Source: Caryophanales bacterium (GTDB lineage Bacteria; Bacillota; Bacilli; JARBTR01). From it: a stretch of 64,000 nucleotides of DNA. The DNA is taken from contig JARBTR010000006.1 in NCBI GenBank assembly GCA_029240105.1, positions 1-64,000 of the forward strand, given 5' to 3'. Below the pieces are notes generated by a model. That model was not told the origin of the DNA. It did no database searches and saw only the letters and a program-made list of their open reading frames with translations. Positions 53,662-63,257 of the stretch are shown in pieces (the stretch's first letter is position 1; every line of letters begins with the position of its first letter). The position numbers were made by a program, and so were the translations under genes.

Positions 53662-56622
53662 TTACATTGTTGCAATAAGTTGAGCTTCGTTCAAATTGCA
53701 AATATTATTTTCGTTAAAATATTGTAGCACATGCTCATGACAAGTGAAAAATACAATCTGTTGCTCACAGCTTACTTTTGATAATAATTCAAATACTTTT
53801 TTTGTTCGTTTTTTATCGAAGTTAACAAACGTATCATCCATTAAAAGCGGCCAGCTCATTTTTTGATTTAAATTTTGTGCAAAAGCCAAACGTAGGGAAG
53901 TATAAAGTAATTCCTGTGTACCTCGACTTAAATCACGCGCATAAACTTCCTCTTGATTCTGACTAACTAAATACAAACCTGGTGTTGCTTCGCTAAATAC
54001 AATTTTCTTATATTTACCGTCTGTCAAAAATTCAAGATACTCTTCCGCTTTGGCTACAACTGCTGGAAGTTTTTTTTCTTTTAAATTTGTAATAGTTTTA
54101 TTCAAAATACCATGTGCCAATTTAAGTTTCATCCATTTAAATGCTTCAGACCGCATTGATTCTATATTTTCCTGAAGAGATTGTGAAATCTTTTCAACAG
54201 TTCCGTTTTCCTCTAGATCTTCAATTTCTAGTATTGTTTTTGCAAGCTCAGACTGTTTCTCTGATTTTTCACAATTATTTTTTTCTTCAGTTGTATTCAG
54301 AACCTGTAGTCTAAGATCTATTTCGAACTGATCAAGTCCTGAAAACTTAAAATCTCCTATTTGGGATAGAATTGGACTAAGTTCTTTTTGTAGTTCCATT
54401 TTTTCTTTTGCCAATTCTCCTTTGGCTAAAAAGGTTTCCTCGTTTTCACATTGTGCTAGAGTTAACAATTCTAATTTCTTGGACACACAGAAATTAATAG
54501 AACTTTTGAACTTGACAAGTTCCTCTTCTGCCATTCGAACTAAATCTTGATTCTTATCAAACAAAGTTTTTCTTTCTTTGTGTTCTTTTAAAAGTTGTTT
54601 CATTTCTGAGACAATTTCATAATAATTATCCTTAATTTCCAAGTTGCAATAAGAGGAAAGGTTCTTTATAAATTGAGTGCAATCATCTAAATGTTGGTTT
54701 TTTAAATTTAACTGATTAACAATAGTGACTTTTTCACTTATTACTTTCTTCCATAGTTCAAACTTTTCAAATGCTTTTGAAAGCATTCCTAATGATATTT
54801 TTTCAGAAAGATGAAATTTTTCTCCTAACTGAATGAGTTCATTTTTTGCTTTATCTAATTCAGCAGTACTTTCATATATTTGTTTTTCTATGTTGCCTAA
54901 TTCAACAGAAACATCATCCATACGAGCTGACTTAATTTTATGTGATTCAACTAATTCAAGGTTGGTCTTTAGTTTCCACTCAATTTCTGTTAATTCCCTT
55001 TCGGTTAGTTCTATAAAATCCATTTCAATTTCTTTTTTTCTTTCTAATAATTCCCCCATATAATCTTTTGAATTTATGGTGTTTTTACCTTTTTTAGAAG
55101 ACATAAAAGCAAAAATCAGCATGGCTGTTGAAACAAGACTAGATACAATAAACGCGTCCGTTTTTCCAATAAAAAACATCAACCCTGCCAGTAATAAGCA
55201 AACTACACTAAATATAATTAACGGAAGCTTTAGGTTATTAGTGCTGACTTGAGCATTAGTAAGAGTAGCCAACTGAATATTTCTGTTAATCTCCTCTAAT
55301 TCTTTTGCAATGTTCCTATTGTGAAGTTTTCTTTGAAGTTCTGAAACCTCTTTATCAGTCAACATTTCTGATTCGATTTCTTTTAAATCAGCTTGTACAA
55401 TCAATAACTTTTCACTTTCGACTTTTTGGCGCCTTTTTAATTCATCGATTTGATTATTTAGACGATTAAAAAGATTCTCTAGTTGTGCAATTTCTTCTTT
55501 TACAAATATGCTAGTATCCATCTTTGTAATGACTTCACCATCTAAAGAAAGGCATAAATCGTCTCCGTATTGCTTCAACTGTTTCGCATATTCTTCATTT
55601 TTTAGGCCAAGGTCTTGTATTTGTTGGTTTAAATCTTCTACCTTGTTTAGTACTTCAGAAGACTTGAGAATGTCATCCTCCAAACGAATTATTTCTTCGC
55701 TATAGCTATTGTTTGAACATTCTGCTTTTAACCTATATATTTCTTGTGTTTTTTCTGATGCAAGTTTTTCAATCGGATTCAGTTCTGATTGAATATCTTT
55801 TAATCTTTCAAGTCCATTGATAGGAAAATGCAATTCACCTATTTCAGCTAATCTTAATTCAATGCTAAATCTCTTATGGCTGTTTACTAGAAGCTGTTTT
55901 TCCATTCTCAGCTTTCCCTGTTCAATTTGATCCTGCTTTAAACTACTCTCTAAATCTTCAATTTCACGAATCAATTTACTCTTTTTTTCAAGTAAGGAAT
56001 TATAGCGATCTTGATTTGATATTGCAGTTTTAAAATCTGCATTACTTTGCTTAATTTGTGCTATTTTCCCGTTAATTTGAGGGTTTCTACCACCCTTTTT
56101 GTACAGATTTTCTGTATCTTTAAGTAGTTGTTTTTCAATTTCAAAAAGTTTATCGCTACCAGACACACCTGTGTAAAAAAGATACTTTCCAATCTCATCT
56201 TCTTCTAAATTTTGGACATCACGAAGTCCATCCAAATTGAAATAATAAGATTTTTCAAAGAAACTTTTATCAAGTCCATGAAGTAAATTGCGAAGATCAG
56301 CTTCATCACCAATTCTTCCATCTGAAAAACTAATTTTTACTGCAGACCCACTAGACTTTTTTACTCGTTCCACTTTTACCGTTTCCTTGTTTGGTAACTC
56401 TAGTGTCAAGCTCCCACCATATACATTCACATGGATGGGCTCATATTGAGGTCCTGGTGAAGCTTTAGAATTAAAACCAAAAAGAATTGCTTGAATAAAA
56501 GAAAAGACAGTTGATTTACCAACTTCATTCTCTCCAAAGAGAACCTGCATTTCTATGTCAAACCTTAATTTTGTTTGTGCTAGCTTCCCAAATCCATAAA
56601 TATCAACTTCTAGTATTTTCAT
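53662..56622 (-). CDS. yhaN: Rad50/SbcC-like ATPase YhaN with mid-coil membrane hairpin
   Basis: A 986-aa SMC-like ATPase. Walker A GENEVGKST at residues 30-38 and the C-terminal LLMDDTFVNFDKKR (Walker B and D-loop) with signature LSRGTQELLY form the head; long coiled coils lie between. Near residues 455-505, at the far end of the coils, two hydrophobic segments (IIFSVVCLLLAGLMFFIG and FIVSSLVSTAMLIFAFM) replace the zinc hook of Rad50, so the arm tip may sit in the membrane. YhaO is the nuclease-type partner, upstream in the same operon. Exact role not known. Confidence 0.9.
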   Translation of the reverse strand: MKILEVDIYGFGKLAQTKLRFDIEMQVLFGENEVGKSTVFSFIQAILFGFNSKASPGPQYEPIHVNVYGGSLTLELPNKETVKVERVKKSSGSAVKISFSDGRIGDEADLRNLLHGLDKSFFEKSYYFNLDGLRDVQNLEEDEIGKYLFYTGVSGSDKLFEIEKQLLKDTENLYKKGGRNPQINGKIAQIKQSNADFKTAISNQDRYNSLLEKKSKLIREIEDLESSLKQDQIEQGKLRMEKQLLVNSHKRFSIELRLAEIGELHFPINGLERLKDIQSELNPIEKLASEKTQEIYRLKAECSNNSYSEEIIRLEDDILKSSEVLNKVEDLNQQIQDLGLKNEEYAKQLKQYGDDLCLSLDGEVITKMDTSIFVKEEIAQLENLFNRLNNQIDELKRRQKVESEKLLIVQADLKEIESEMLTDKEVSELQRKLHNRNIAKELEEINRNIQLATLTNAQVSTNNLKLPLIIFSVVCLLLAGLMFFIGKTDAFIVSSLVSTAMLIFAFMSSKKGKNTINSKDYMGELLERKKEIEMDFIELTERELTEIEWKLKTNLELVESHKIKSARMDDVSVELGNIEKQIYESTAELDKAKNELIQLGEKFHLSEKISLGMLSKAFEKFELWKKVISEKVTIVNQLNLKNQHLDDCTQFIKNLSSYCNLEIKDNYYEIVSEMKQLLKEHKERKTLFDKNQDLVRMAEEELVKFKSSINFCVSKKLELLTLAQCENEETFLAKGELAKEKMELQKELSPILSQIGDFKFSGLDQFEIDLRLQVLNTTEEKNNCEKSEKQSELAKTILEIEDLEENGTVEKISQSLQENIESMRSEAFKWMKLKLAHGILNKTITNLKEKKLPAVVAKAEEYLEFLTDGKYKKIVFSEATPGLYLVSQNQEEVYARDLSRGTQELLYTSLRLAFAQNLNQKMSWPLLMDDTFVNFDKKRTKKVFELLSKVSCEQQIVFFTCHEHVLQYFNENNICNLNEAQLIATM

Positions 56623-56710
56623 TGTTTAGACCTACCACTTTTATTAAGACAATAGGAATTGAACCCACGTCCTTTTCTTGTTTCTTTTATTGAAAAACAT
56701 CGTTTACACC

Positions 56711-57931
56711 TTATTTGATTGTTCCCCATTGTCTTACTAATTCGACTTTTGCATCTTCTATTAAATCTTGCAGTAAATCATCCTCTAAATCAGAAAAGAT
56801 AGCATTTTTATTCACATCCACATGAGATGTTAAAGGAGATATAATTTCTCTTAACTCTTTTATGGTCATTGTATCAGCCACCTCGTAAAGGTCTTTGAGG
56901 ATGTGACCTGACTCCAAAATCCCTTGTGGAAGAATTAGTTCAAGTCGGTGAATCCAAACAAATGGGATATCATCATCTTCCTCATTTTGCAAAGCATCCA
57001 AAATCTCTTCTTCTTTCAATATAGAGTGATCTATATTTGCACATGCTGAGAAGTCTAATCGAATTTCAAGCAAAACGCTTGAACCAGTATCTTTAATTTC
57101 TTTTAATTTTTTTTGAATTTCTGTTATTAATCGATCAAACCCTGTCACTTCTTCAAAAATTATTTCTGTTTCAAGCCATTTCACTTCAGCTGCTTCAATA
57201 AAATCTAAATGACATTCTGTTTCATCTAAAGTTACTAGGTAAAAACCTTTTTCACCAGTTTCTTTTCTATTGCGACCCACTAAACTACCTGGGTAAACGG
57301 CATGTGGTGCTGTAGAAACAATATCACGCTTATGAATATGTCCAAGTGCCCAATACTGAAAATCCTTGGCACGAAGGTCTCCGATTGTGAAAGGCGCATA
57401 GTTACCATGTTCCGTTCTACTTCCAAAGTTTCCATGTAAAATACCAATACTAAAATCAGCAATACCTAACTTGAAATATTGATCTACCATTTTTTCTGAA
57501 ATATGATTTTGGCTATAACTAAAACCAACCATTTCAACGGTCTCACCAGACTTAGTTGTAAGTTGTTTATGTTCAACCTGTTTGGAAAAAACGTGGACAT
57601 TTTTTGGTAGAGCAAGATTAAACTTTGTTCCTCCAAGAAAATCGTGATTCCCATGTATAACGTAAACAGGGATTGAATGCTCATATAGGCGCTTCATTCC
57701 CTTTTGAAATTCAACTTGCGCCTTTAGATTTTTATCTTCAACGTTATATATATCACCTGCAAAAATAACGAAATCAACTTGTTCTTCAATTGCTTTATCT
57801 ATGAGTTTTCGAAACGCCACATAGCCACTTTTATTTAATAAGTCGCTATATTTTTTGGGAAGATTTTGAAAATCTCTAAACTTTGCGCCTAAATGTAAAT
57901 CTGCTGCATGTAAAAATCGAATCGATTTCAA
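56711..57931 (-). CDS. yhaO: Mre11/SbcD-like metallophosphoesterase YhaO
   Basis: A 406-aa calcineurin-type phosphoesterase. Metal motifs are HAADLHLGA, FAGDIYN, IHGNHD and ALGHIHKRD in the Mre11/SbcD order, and a C-terminal helical part would bind YhaN. TTG start with AGGTGA five bases before it. First gene of yhaO-yhaN-yhaM. A DNA-end or nucleic-acid processing role is likely from family resemblance. Confidence 0.92.
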   Translation of the reverse strand: MKSIRFLHAADLHLGAKFRDFQNLPKKYSDLLNKSGYVAFRKLIDKAIEEQVDFVIFAGDIYNVEDKNLKAQVEFQKGMKRLYEHSIPVYVIHGNHDFLGGTKFNLALPKNVHVFSKQVEHKQLTTKSGETVEMVGFSYSQNHISEKMVDQYFKLGIADFSIGILHGNFGSRTEHGNYAPFTIGDLRAKDFQYWALGHIHKRDIVSTAPHAVYPGSLVGRNRKETGEKGFYLVTLDETECHLDFIEAAEVKWLETEIIFEEVTGFDRLITEIQKKLKEIKDTGSSVLLEIRLDFSACANIDHSILKEEEILDALQNEEDDDIPFVWIHRLELILPQGILESGHILKDLYEVADTMTIKELREIISPLTSHVDVNKNAIFSDLEDDLLQDLIEDAKVELVRQWGTIK

Positions 57932-58132
57932 TATAATCACCTAACTATACAGAATGACAAACTATTATCTTCATTTTATTGTACTACAAAAGATGTCCAT
58001 TTTTTGGGACAGTAAAACAAAATTGAACAAGAGGAAAAACCATTTTAGAAGAGAAAAAGGCAGATTTCAAAAAGGTTGATATAAAAAGCAAACTAATCAT
58101 TACCTTCAGATTCAAATTTTATTCACCTTATC

Positions 58133-58180
58133 AAAAAAAGACAAAGCTTCTAGATTAACTAGAATGAACGCTTTGTCTTA
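58133..58180 (-). terminator. Terminator after yhaP
   Basis: Minus-strand AAGACAAAGC...GCTTTGTCTT stem with an inner TCTAG/CTAGA stem, followed by TTTTTTT. Confidence 0.92.
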
Positions 58181-58187
58181 AAGAAGA

Positions 58188-59420
58188 TTATTCCTTTTTT
58201 GATAACTGTAGTGCCTTACGAATGTCTTTAAACGAGCTGGATTTTCCGTACATTAGTACTCCGCCTTTATAAACACGAGCTCCAAATACACCAAGTACAA
58301 CTATCGTTCCAATTAATAATCCTATACTTATAGCAATTTGCCAGAACGGAATAGTCAATAAACCTACCCTTAGGAACATAATCATTGGGGTGAAAAACGG
58401 AATAAAGGACATAAATGTTATAAAACTTGAGGATGGATTACTGAGTCCTACCATTGATATCATAAAACCTGCAATAACGATGGTTGTCATAGGCATAATC
58501 ATCTGTTGAACATCCTCTATCCGGCTTACTAACGATCCAAGTAAGGCAGACATGGTCGCAAATAACAAATACCCAAGCAGTACGAAAATGGCAGCATAAA
58601 CAAATGTTGATGTAGGAACCTTTTCAAATCCTAAAAAATCTCCCATTGCCCCTGACATACTTTGTTTTAGTCTTGAAAATCCTAATCCAAACAATAATGC
58701 AATTTGAGTCATACTTAAAATGGCAATACCAAGAATTTTTGCAAACATTTGTTGAACGGGCGGGACACTCGACACAAGAATCTCCATAATTCTAGATGAT
58801 TTTTCAGATGCAACTTCTGTTGCAATCATGCTTGAATACATCAAAACACTTATGTATATGACAAATAGTAAAATGTAAACAAGCCCTCTTGCTTGATTCA
58901 ATTCATCTTGAGATTTAGCATTTTTCTCTAAGGATACCTTTTCAAAAGGTATTGGCGCATAAATCTTGGCTAATTTTTCTGCAGGGATATCTAACTTTTT
59001 CATTTGATAATTTGTATTGATTGCTGTAATTGCATTTTGTATTGCATTTATTTGGCTTTCATCTGCAATTGAACTGGTTTTAAATGTAGCTGTGTATTGT
59101 TCATTTGCCAACCCAAATAGAACGTAACCTCTAATTGTTTTATCCTTAATTGCCTGTTTGCATTCTTCTTCGGTTGAAAAAGCAATTAAAGTATTGATTT
59201 CTTTATTATCTTTCATGATTACTTCTAACTGTTTAAAATCTGCCTCAGTAGAAATAACGCCAATTGTATGATCAACTTTTTTGTCAAAAACTTTCTCTAT
59301 CTTCGGAATACTCGTTAGACCAAATGCCAATAACAGCATGATACCCGTTGTAATAAGAAATTGCTTACTTTTAAACTTCGTTAGAAAAGTATGCATAGCT
59401 ACGAGCCAAAATTTATTCAT
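58188..59420 (-). CDS. yhaP: ABC transporter permease YhaP (NatB-like)
   Basis: A 410-aa permease with one N-terminal helix, a large external loop of about 150 residues and five to six C-terminal helices, the NatB/YhaP plan. EVASEKSSRIMEILVSSVPPVQQMFAKILG is the characteristic ABC-2 block. ATG start with GGTGA upstream; the start overlaps the yhaQ end by eight bases. NatAB-type systems export sodium or lipophilic agents. Its ATPase partner YhaQ is damaged here, so transport is doubtful. Confidence 0.9.
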   Translation of the reverse strand: MNKFWLVAMHTFLTKFKSKQFLITTGIMLLLAFGLTSIPKIEKVFDKKVDHTIGVISTEADFKQLEVIMKDNKEINTLIAFSTEEECKQAIKDKTIRGYVLFGLANEQYTATFKTSSIADESQINAIQNAITAINTNYQMKKLDIPAEKLAKIYAPIPFEKVSLEKNAKSQDELNQARGLVYILLFVIYISVLMYSSMIATEVASEKSSRIMEILVSSVPPVQQMFAKILGIAILSMTQIALLFGLGFSRLKQSMSGAMGDFLGFEKVPTSTFVYAAIFVLLGYLLFATMSALLGSLVSRIEDVQQMIMPMTTIVIAGFMISMVGLSNPSSSFITFMSFIPFFTPMIMFLRVGLLTIPFWQIAISIGLLIGTIVVLGVFGARVYKGGVLMYGKSSSFKDIRKALQLSKKE

Positions 59421-60234
59421 ACTTTTCACCTACCGTTTCAATAAAGATATCATGAAGAGATGGCTCTTCTAGTGCAAATTTCCGAACCAAACCCTTTCCT
59501 ACTACTTCTTTTAAAATTTGTTCCGCGTCAGTTTCGTTAGCTATTTGAAGCTCTGCACCAAAAGCTGTTGGTCTATATCCGACTACATTTGGGTTTGTTT
59601 GTAAAAAGGCGCAATCAAAATCAGTGTGAAGAATAATGTTTTTCTTGCCAAATGATCTCTTTATATCTTTAAGCGCACCATAAACAACCACTTTTCCTTT
59701 TCGTAAAATACAAAGTGATTCACACAACTCTTCAACATGTTCCATTCTATGGCTAGAAAAAACAATCGTAGTTCCTATAAGGAGTTTTGGCTTATGAATG
59801 ATGGCAGCTATAAATTGGATTTTTTGCTGATTTCCCTTCGATAGGTCTTCAACTTTTCGGTCAAAATATTCCGGAACCTCGAAGAAATCAAGCCATTTTC
59901 GTAATTCAGGAACTGATTCTGACTTTTTCATCCCTCGTAAAGATGCTAAATAAATAATTTGTTCACTTACTTTCAGCTTCGGATAGAGTCCCCTTTCTTC
60001 TGGAAGATACCCTATTAAAGAACTTGTGGAATAATCAAGCTTTGAACCATCCCAGGTAATTTTTCCTTCCGATGAGTCAAGTAAGCCTAAGATCATTCGA
60101 AAAGAAGTTGTCTTCCCAGCCCCATTAGCTCCAAGGAAACCAAAAATTTCTCCTTTTGGAATTTTTAGGCTTAAATCCTTTACTGCAAAAAAATGTCCGA
60201 ACCGTTTTGTCACACTTTCTAAAACTAAAGTCAT
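59413..60234 (-). pseudogene. yhaQ: ABC ATPase YhaQ lacking Walker B (in-frame internal deletion)
   Basis: Clearly YhaQ: Walker A GANGAGKTT, YLPEERGLYPKLKVSEQI, signature LSKGNQQKIQF and the H-loop FSSHRMEHVEELCE. But HKPKLLI joins directly to GTTIVFSSH. The 26 residues that normally lie here, with Walker B LDEPFSGLD and the D-loop, are missing. 273 aa plus 26 equals the usual family length, so this is a precise in-frame loss. Without Walker B the protein should not hydrolyse ATP. ATG at 60234 is chosen for GAGGAGG six bases upstream. Marked as probable pseudogene although the frame is open. Confidence 0.85.
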
Positions 60235-60285
60235 GTGATACCTCCTCAACCTTATAATCTTTTTATCTAATAGTATTTTTAAAAA

Positions 60286-61689
60286 CTATTTACGAAATAA
60301 ATCATTCAAGTGTTTCAGTTTTTCAGTAGTATACTTATCAACATTTTCAATATATGCTTTAGGGTCCTTTGGATTTGCATAACGAGTAATGACACCGCTT
60401 TCTGGATGAATGTATTTACTAGATGCACCACATCCTAATCCGATTATCGTTTGAACTTCCTCCATAATTAAAATATTGTAGATACTTTCTTGACCACGTT
60501 TAGAATAGCCAATATTTTCGAGATTTCCAAGGATATTCTGCTGACGATATAAATAATACGGCTCGTAATGATGTTCAGCCATCCAATCCATAGACTCCTG
60601 CATCATTATTTCAATTTCATCATCACCAGCTACTCTATACTTTTCTTTATTCAGAGTCATATCTGAGGCACGCTTAAAGGCCAGTGTATGAACAGTAATT
60701 GATTCTGGTTGTAATTCCTCTAATTGGTTTAGCGTTTTCTTAAATTCTGTAACCCCTTCACCAGGAAGTCCAATAATTAAATCCATATTAATGTTCTCAA
60801 AACCATATTCCCGAGCGATTTTAAATTTATCAATCGTTTGCATTGCCGTGTGGTGGCGACCAATGGCCTTTAAGGTTTCTTCATGAAAAGATTGTGGATT
60901 AATACTAATTCTATTTATATTCCATTTCTTTAAAACTTCTAACTTATCATTACTTAACGTATCGGGTCGTCCCGCTTCTACAGTTATTTCACGAACACTC
61001 TCGATGTTTGGTATAGATTCGTATAATACTGTATAGAGTGCATCCATTTGTTCAGCAGAAATGGATGTTGGAGTGCCTCCTCCAAAATAGACGGTTGTTA
61101 CAGCCATACCCTTACTAAGTAACCATTCTCCTATTGCACGAATTTCCATATGTAATTTTTCTAGAAATTCAGAAACAAGGTCTTTATTTAGTTGAATTGC
61201 ATAAGCAGGAAATGTACAATAAGCACACTTCGTTGGACAAAAGGGAATACCTATATAAATACTAACTTCACCCTTCAAATTATACAAATCTGGCACAACT
61301 TCTAGTTGTCTATCTACAATCCGTTCAAGCATCGCTAGTTTCTCATCCGTAATCAAATAATCCGCTTTTATTAGATTTCGTGCCACTTCATGTGGAACAG
61401 CCTCTCGAACCATCTGGTGCCACAGTTTCGTTGGACGAATCCCCGTTAACACACCCCATTTTTGTGTTCTTCCTGTCACCTCTTGTAATATTTCTAAGAA
61501 TTTACGAAGGATTGCATACTTTCGTTCACGAGGGGAGGCAAAGTTGAATTTATCTTCCAAAGAAACCTTTATATCGATATCCTCAAGTTCATTAAATTTT
61601 ATTAAAGAATTTTCAAAAAAAAGATTTGCAATATGCATTAATGGAACTCGTAATTTTTCATCTGAAATTCCTGTAATCCCAATTTTCAT
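60286..61689 (-). CDS. hemZ: Oxygen-independent coproporphyrinogen-oxidase-like radical SAM protein HemZ
   Basis: A 467-aa HemN-family radical-SAM protein. The cluster motif is CPTKCAYCTF, followed by YFGGGTPTS and DLIIGLPGEG, and the C-terminal IGLGCGASSKY is typical of HemZ. The head before the radical-SAM domain is about 25-30 residues shorter than I recall for B. subtilis HemZ: DIKVSL runs into EDKFNFASPRERKYA. AGGAG precedes the ATG by six bases. Its true reaction is debated in the HemN/HemW group. Confidence 0.88.
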   Translation of the reverse strand: MKIGITGISDEKLRVPLMHIANLFFENSLIKFNELEDIDIKVSLEDKFNFASPRERKYAILRKFLEILQEVTGRTQKWGVLTGIRPTKLWHQMVREAVPHEVARNLIKADYLITDEKLAMLERIVDRQLEVVPDLYNLKGEVSIYIGIPFCPTKCAYCTFPAYAIQLNKDLVSEFLEKLHMEIRAIGEWLLSKGMAVTTVYFGGGTPTSISAEQMDALYTVLYESIPNIESVREITVEAGRPDTLSNDKLEVLKKWNINRISINPQSFHEETLKAIGRHHTAMQTIDKFKIAREYGFENINMDLIIGLPGEGVTEFKKTLNQLEELQPESITVHTLAFKRASDMTLNKEKYRVAGDDEIEIMMQESMDWMAEHHYEPYYLYRQQNILGNLENIGYSKRGQESIYNILIMEEVQTIIGLGCGASSKYIHPESGVITRYANPKDPKAYIENVDKYTTEKLKHLNDLFRK

Positions 61690-61776
61690 TTTTTACTCCT
61701 ATATGTAAAACTTTTAAAATAACTATCTCATTTCCGTTGAAACCAACAAAAGGAATCGTAAGTTAATCTTAACAAA

Positions 61777-61810
61777 CAAAAAACTGCAATGATACTAACA
61801 TCCTGCAGTT
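61777..61810 (-). terminator. Terminator after the NUDIX gene
   Basis: AACTGCA...TGCAGTT stem followed by TTTTTTG on the minus strand. Confidence 0.75.
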
Positions 61811-61820
61811 GCTGTTCCTA

Positions 61821-62243
61821 TTATTCTACTTCAAAAATCTCGTTATAGCACATTTTCACTTGTTCAATCATATGACCTATGTTACCTTCACCAGCGAATT
61901 TTTCAAGATCAAAGAAATTATGCTCATCAAGGCGCATCCAAAGCAAAGGGTGTACCTCCTCAACTAATTCAACATCATGATCTAACTTCCCAACAAAAGA
62001 ATACATATGGATGTTTTGCCAAGGAAATACAAACTCCATTAAAGGTTTCACAATGATCTCTTCTCTTGAAATGCCTGTTTCCTCTTCCATCTCTCGTAAT
62101 GCACCTTCAAAAGGTTCTTCATCTTCTTCAATTTTTCCGCCTACCAAATTATATAACCCTAAATATGGCATCTTTGTTCGATAGCACATCAAAATGGAAT
62201 CAAATTCTTTATTAAAAATTAAAACAACATTAAATCTTTTCAT
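61821..62243 (-). CDS. NUDIX hydrolase
   Basis: A 140-aa MutT/NUDIX hydrolase. The box GGKIEEDEEPFEGALREMEEETGI fits GX5EX7REUXEEXGU, here split as GGKIEEDEEPFEG and ALREMEEETGI. Substrate not predictable; house-cleaning of nucleotide derivatives is usual. ATG start with GAGGAAAA about 11 bases upstream. It lies 58 bases downstream of the TetR gene and may share its transcript. Confidence 0.93.
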   Translation of the reverse strand: MKRFNVVLIFNKEFDSILMCYRTKMPYLGLYNLVGGKIEEDEEPFEGALREMEEETGISREEIIVKPLMEFVFPWQNIHMYSFVGKLDHDVELVEEVHPLLWMRLDEHNFFDLEKFAGEGNIGHMIEQVKMCYNEIFEVE

Positions 62244-62301
62244 TTGCTGATTTTCCTCATGTGTTTCTAAGAAACATTCAAATACTTTTTTTGTTTATTG
62301 G

Positions 62302-62901
62302 TTACCCATTTTTCATAAGTGCATCTATAGCAGTATGTAGATATGGTTTGTATTCCTTTAGAGGTAGTGGTTCATTATATACAATTGAGTTATAACAGGT
62401 AGCACCTACAAGTTCAACAATGATATACATCGTTATTTCAGGATTCTTCAGCCTCATATTAAATTCATGAAACACGTTTAACAAGATTTCCAAAATATTT
62501 TTCTGTTCTGTGGAACCCGGATAAGTAACACGTATAGCACGAAATATGCTGTAAGACACATTTTTATTGATAAATCGCATAAGTTTCTTATCTTTTGCAA
62601 AAGCATCCACGATGAAATCCACAATTTGATGAATATATTCTTCACCTGTGCATTTGTGTTTTACCTTATAAAGTTGTTGGATAGCTTCTGCAAAAATACG
62701 ATTCGCATGACGATGTGTAAGTTTGTCCATTAAATCCAGTTTATCATTAAAATACAAATAGAATGTTCCTTTTGCAACTCCAGCTCGATCAACGATATCA
62801 TCAATGGTAGTACGATCGACACCCTTCTGTAAAAATAAATCATAAGCTGCTTCAAACAACTTCTTTTCTTTTAATAACTTATTTTCAGCCGCCTTACCCA
62901 T
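62302..62901 (-). CDS. TetR-family transcriptional regulator
   Basis: A 199-aa TetR regulator. The helix-turn-helix is TTIDDIVDRAGVAKGTFYLYFNDKLDL (residues about 31-57), followed by a helical ligand domain without a recognised ligand. Its gene is close to hemZ and the NUDIX gene. AGGAG lies seven bases before the ATG. Targets unknown; no clear palindromic operator was found at its own promoter. Confidence 0.93.
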   Translation of the reverse strand: MGKAAENKLLKEKKLFEAAYDLFLQKGVDRTTIDDIVDRAGVAKGTFYLYFNDKLDLMDKLTHRHANRIFAEAIQQLYKVKHKCTGEEYIHQIVDFIVDAFAKDKKLMRFINKNVSYSIFRAIRVTYPGSTEQKNILEILLNVFHEFNMRLKNPEITMYIIVELVGATCYNSIVYNEPLPLKEYKPYLHTAIDALMKNG

Positions 62902-63197
62902 TACAAAACTCCTGTTCTATTATCAATTACAATTACATTCAACTAACTATTAAAGATCGTCATTTTTAGCATATCATAGTTTTATCAAAAAAGCTGAAAC
63001 ACAGTCATAAAAAAGTCATTTTTCTGAAAAACAAGCAGTAATATAAAGAGTTTTTCTTTAAATAGGAACAGGTAAAAGTCATTTTGTTTGTTAGATGTGA
63101 AAAATTTAATTCTATCCAATATTTTAACAGGTGCACTTATGAAAGTAACTATACAGTATTTATAGAGATTTAAAACATTCAAAACATATATGTTTAG
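62902..63197. other. A+T-rich gap between divergent tetR and mini membrane gene
   Basis: About 300 non-coding bases. It holds the tetR promoter region; no repeat, RNA motif or credible ORF was seen. Confidence 0.45.
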
Positions 63198-63226
63198 TTG
63201 ACATTAAATTTTAGTAATGATATAGT
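63198..63226 (+). promoter_or_regulatory. Sigma-A-type promoter
   Basis: TTGACA, a 17-base spacer and TATAGT, 32 bases before the ATG of the mini membrane gene. Confidence 0.72.
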
Positions 63227-63257
63227 TAAATCATTATAGAAGGAGGAGCGACTAGAC

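Noticed and set aside
56655-56672. tRNA or tmRNA gene
   Set aside because: Only a T-arm-like string is present; there is no acceptor, D-arm or anticodon arm around it.
62985-63182. 65-codon minus-strand ORF rich in Phe/Leu/Lys
   Set aside because: Lies in A+T-rich intergenic DNA without ribosome site; composition is what random A+T-rich sequence gives.
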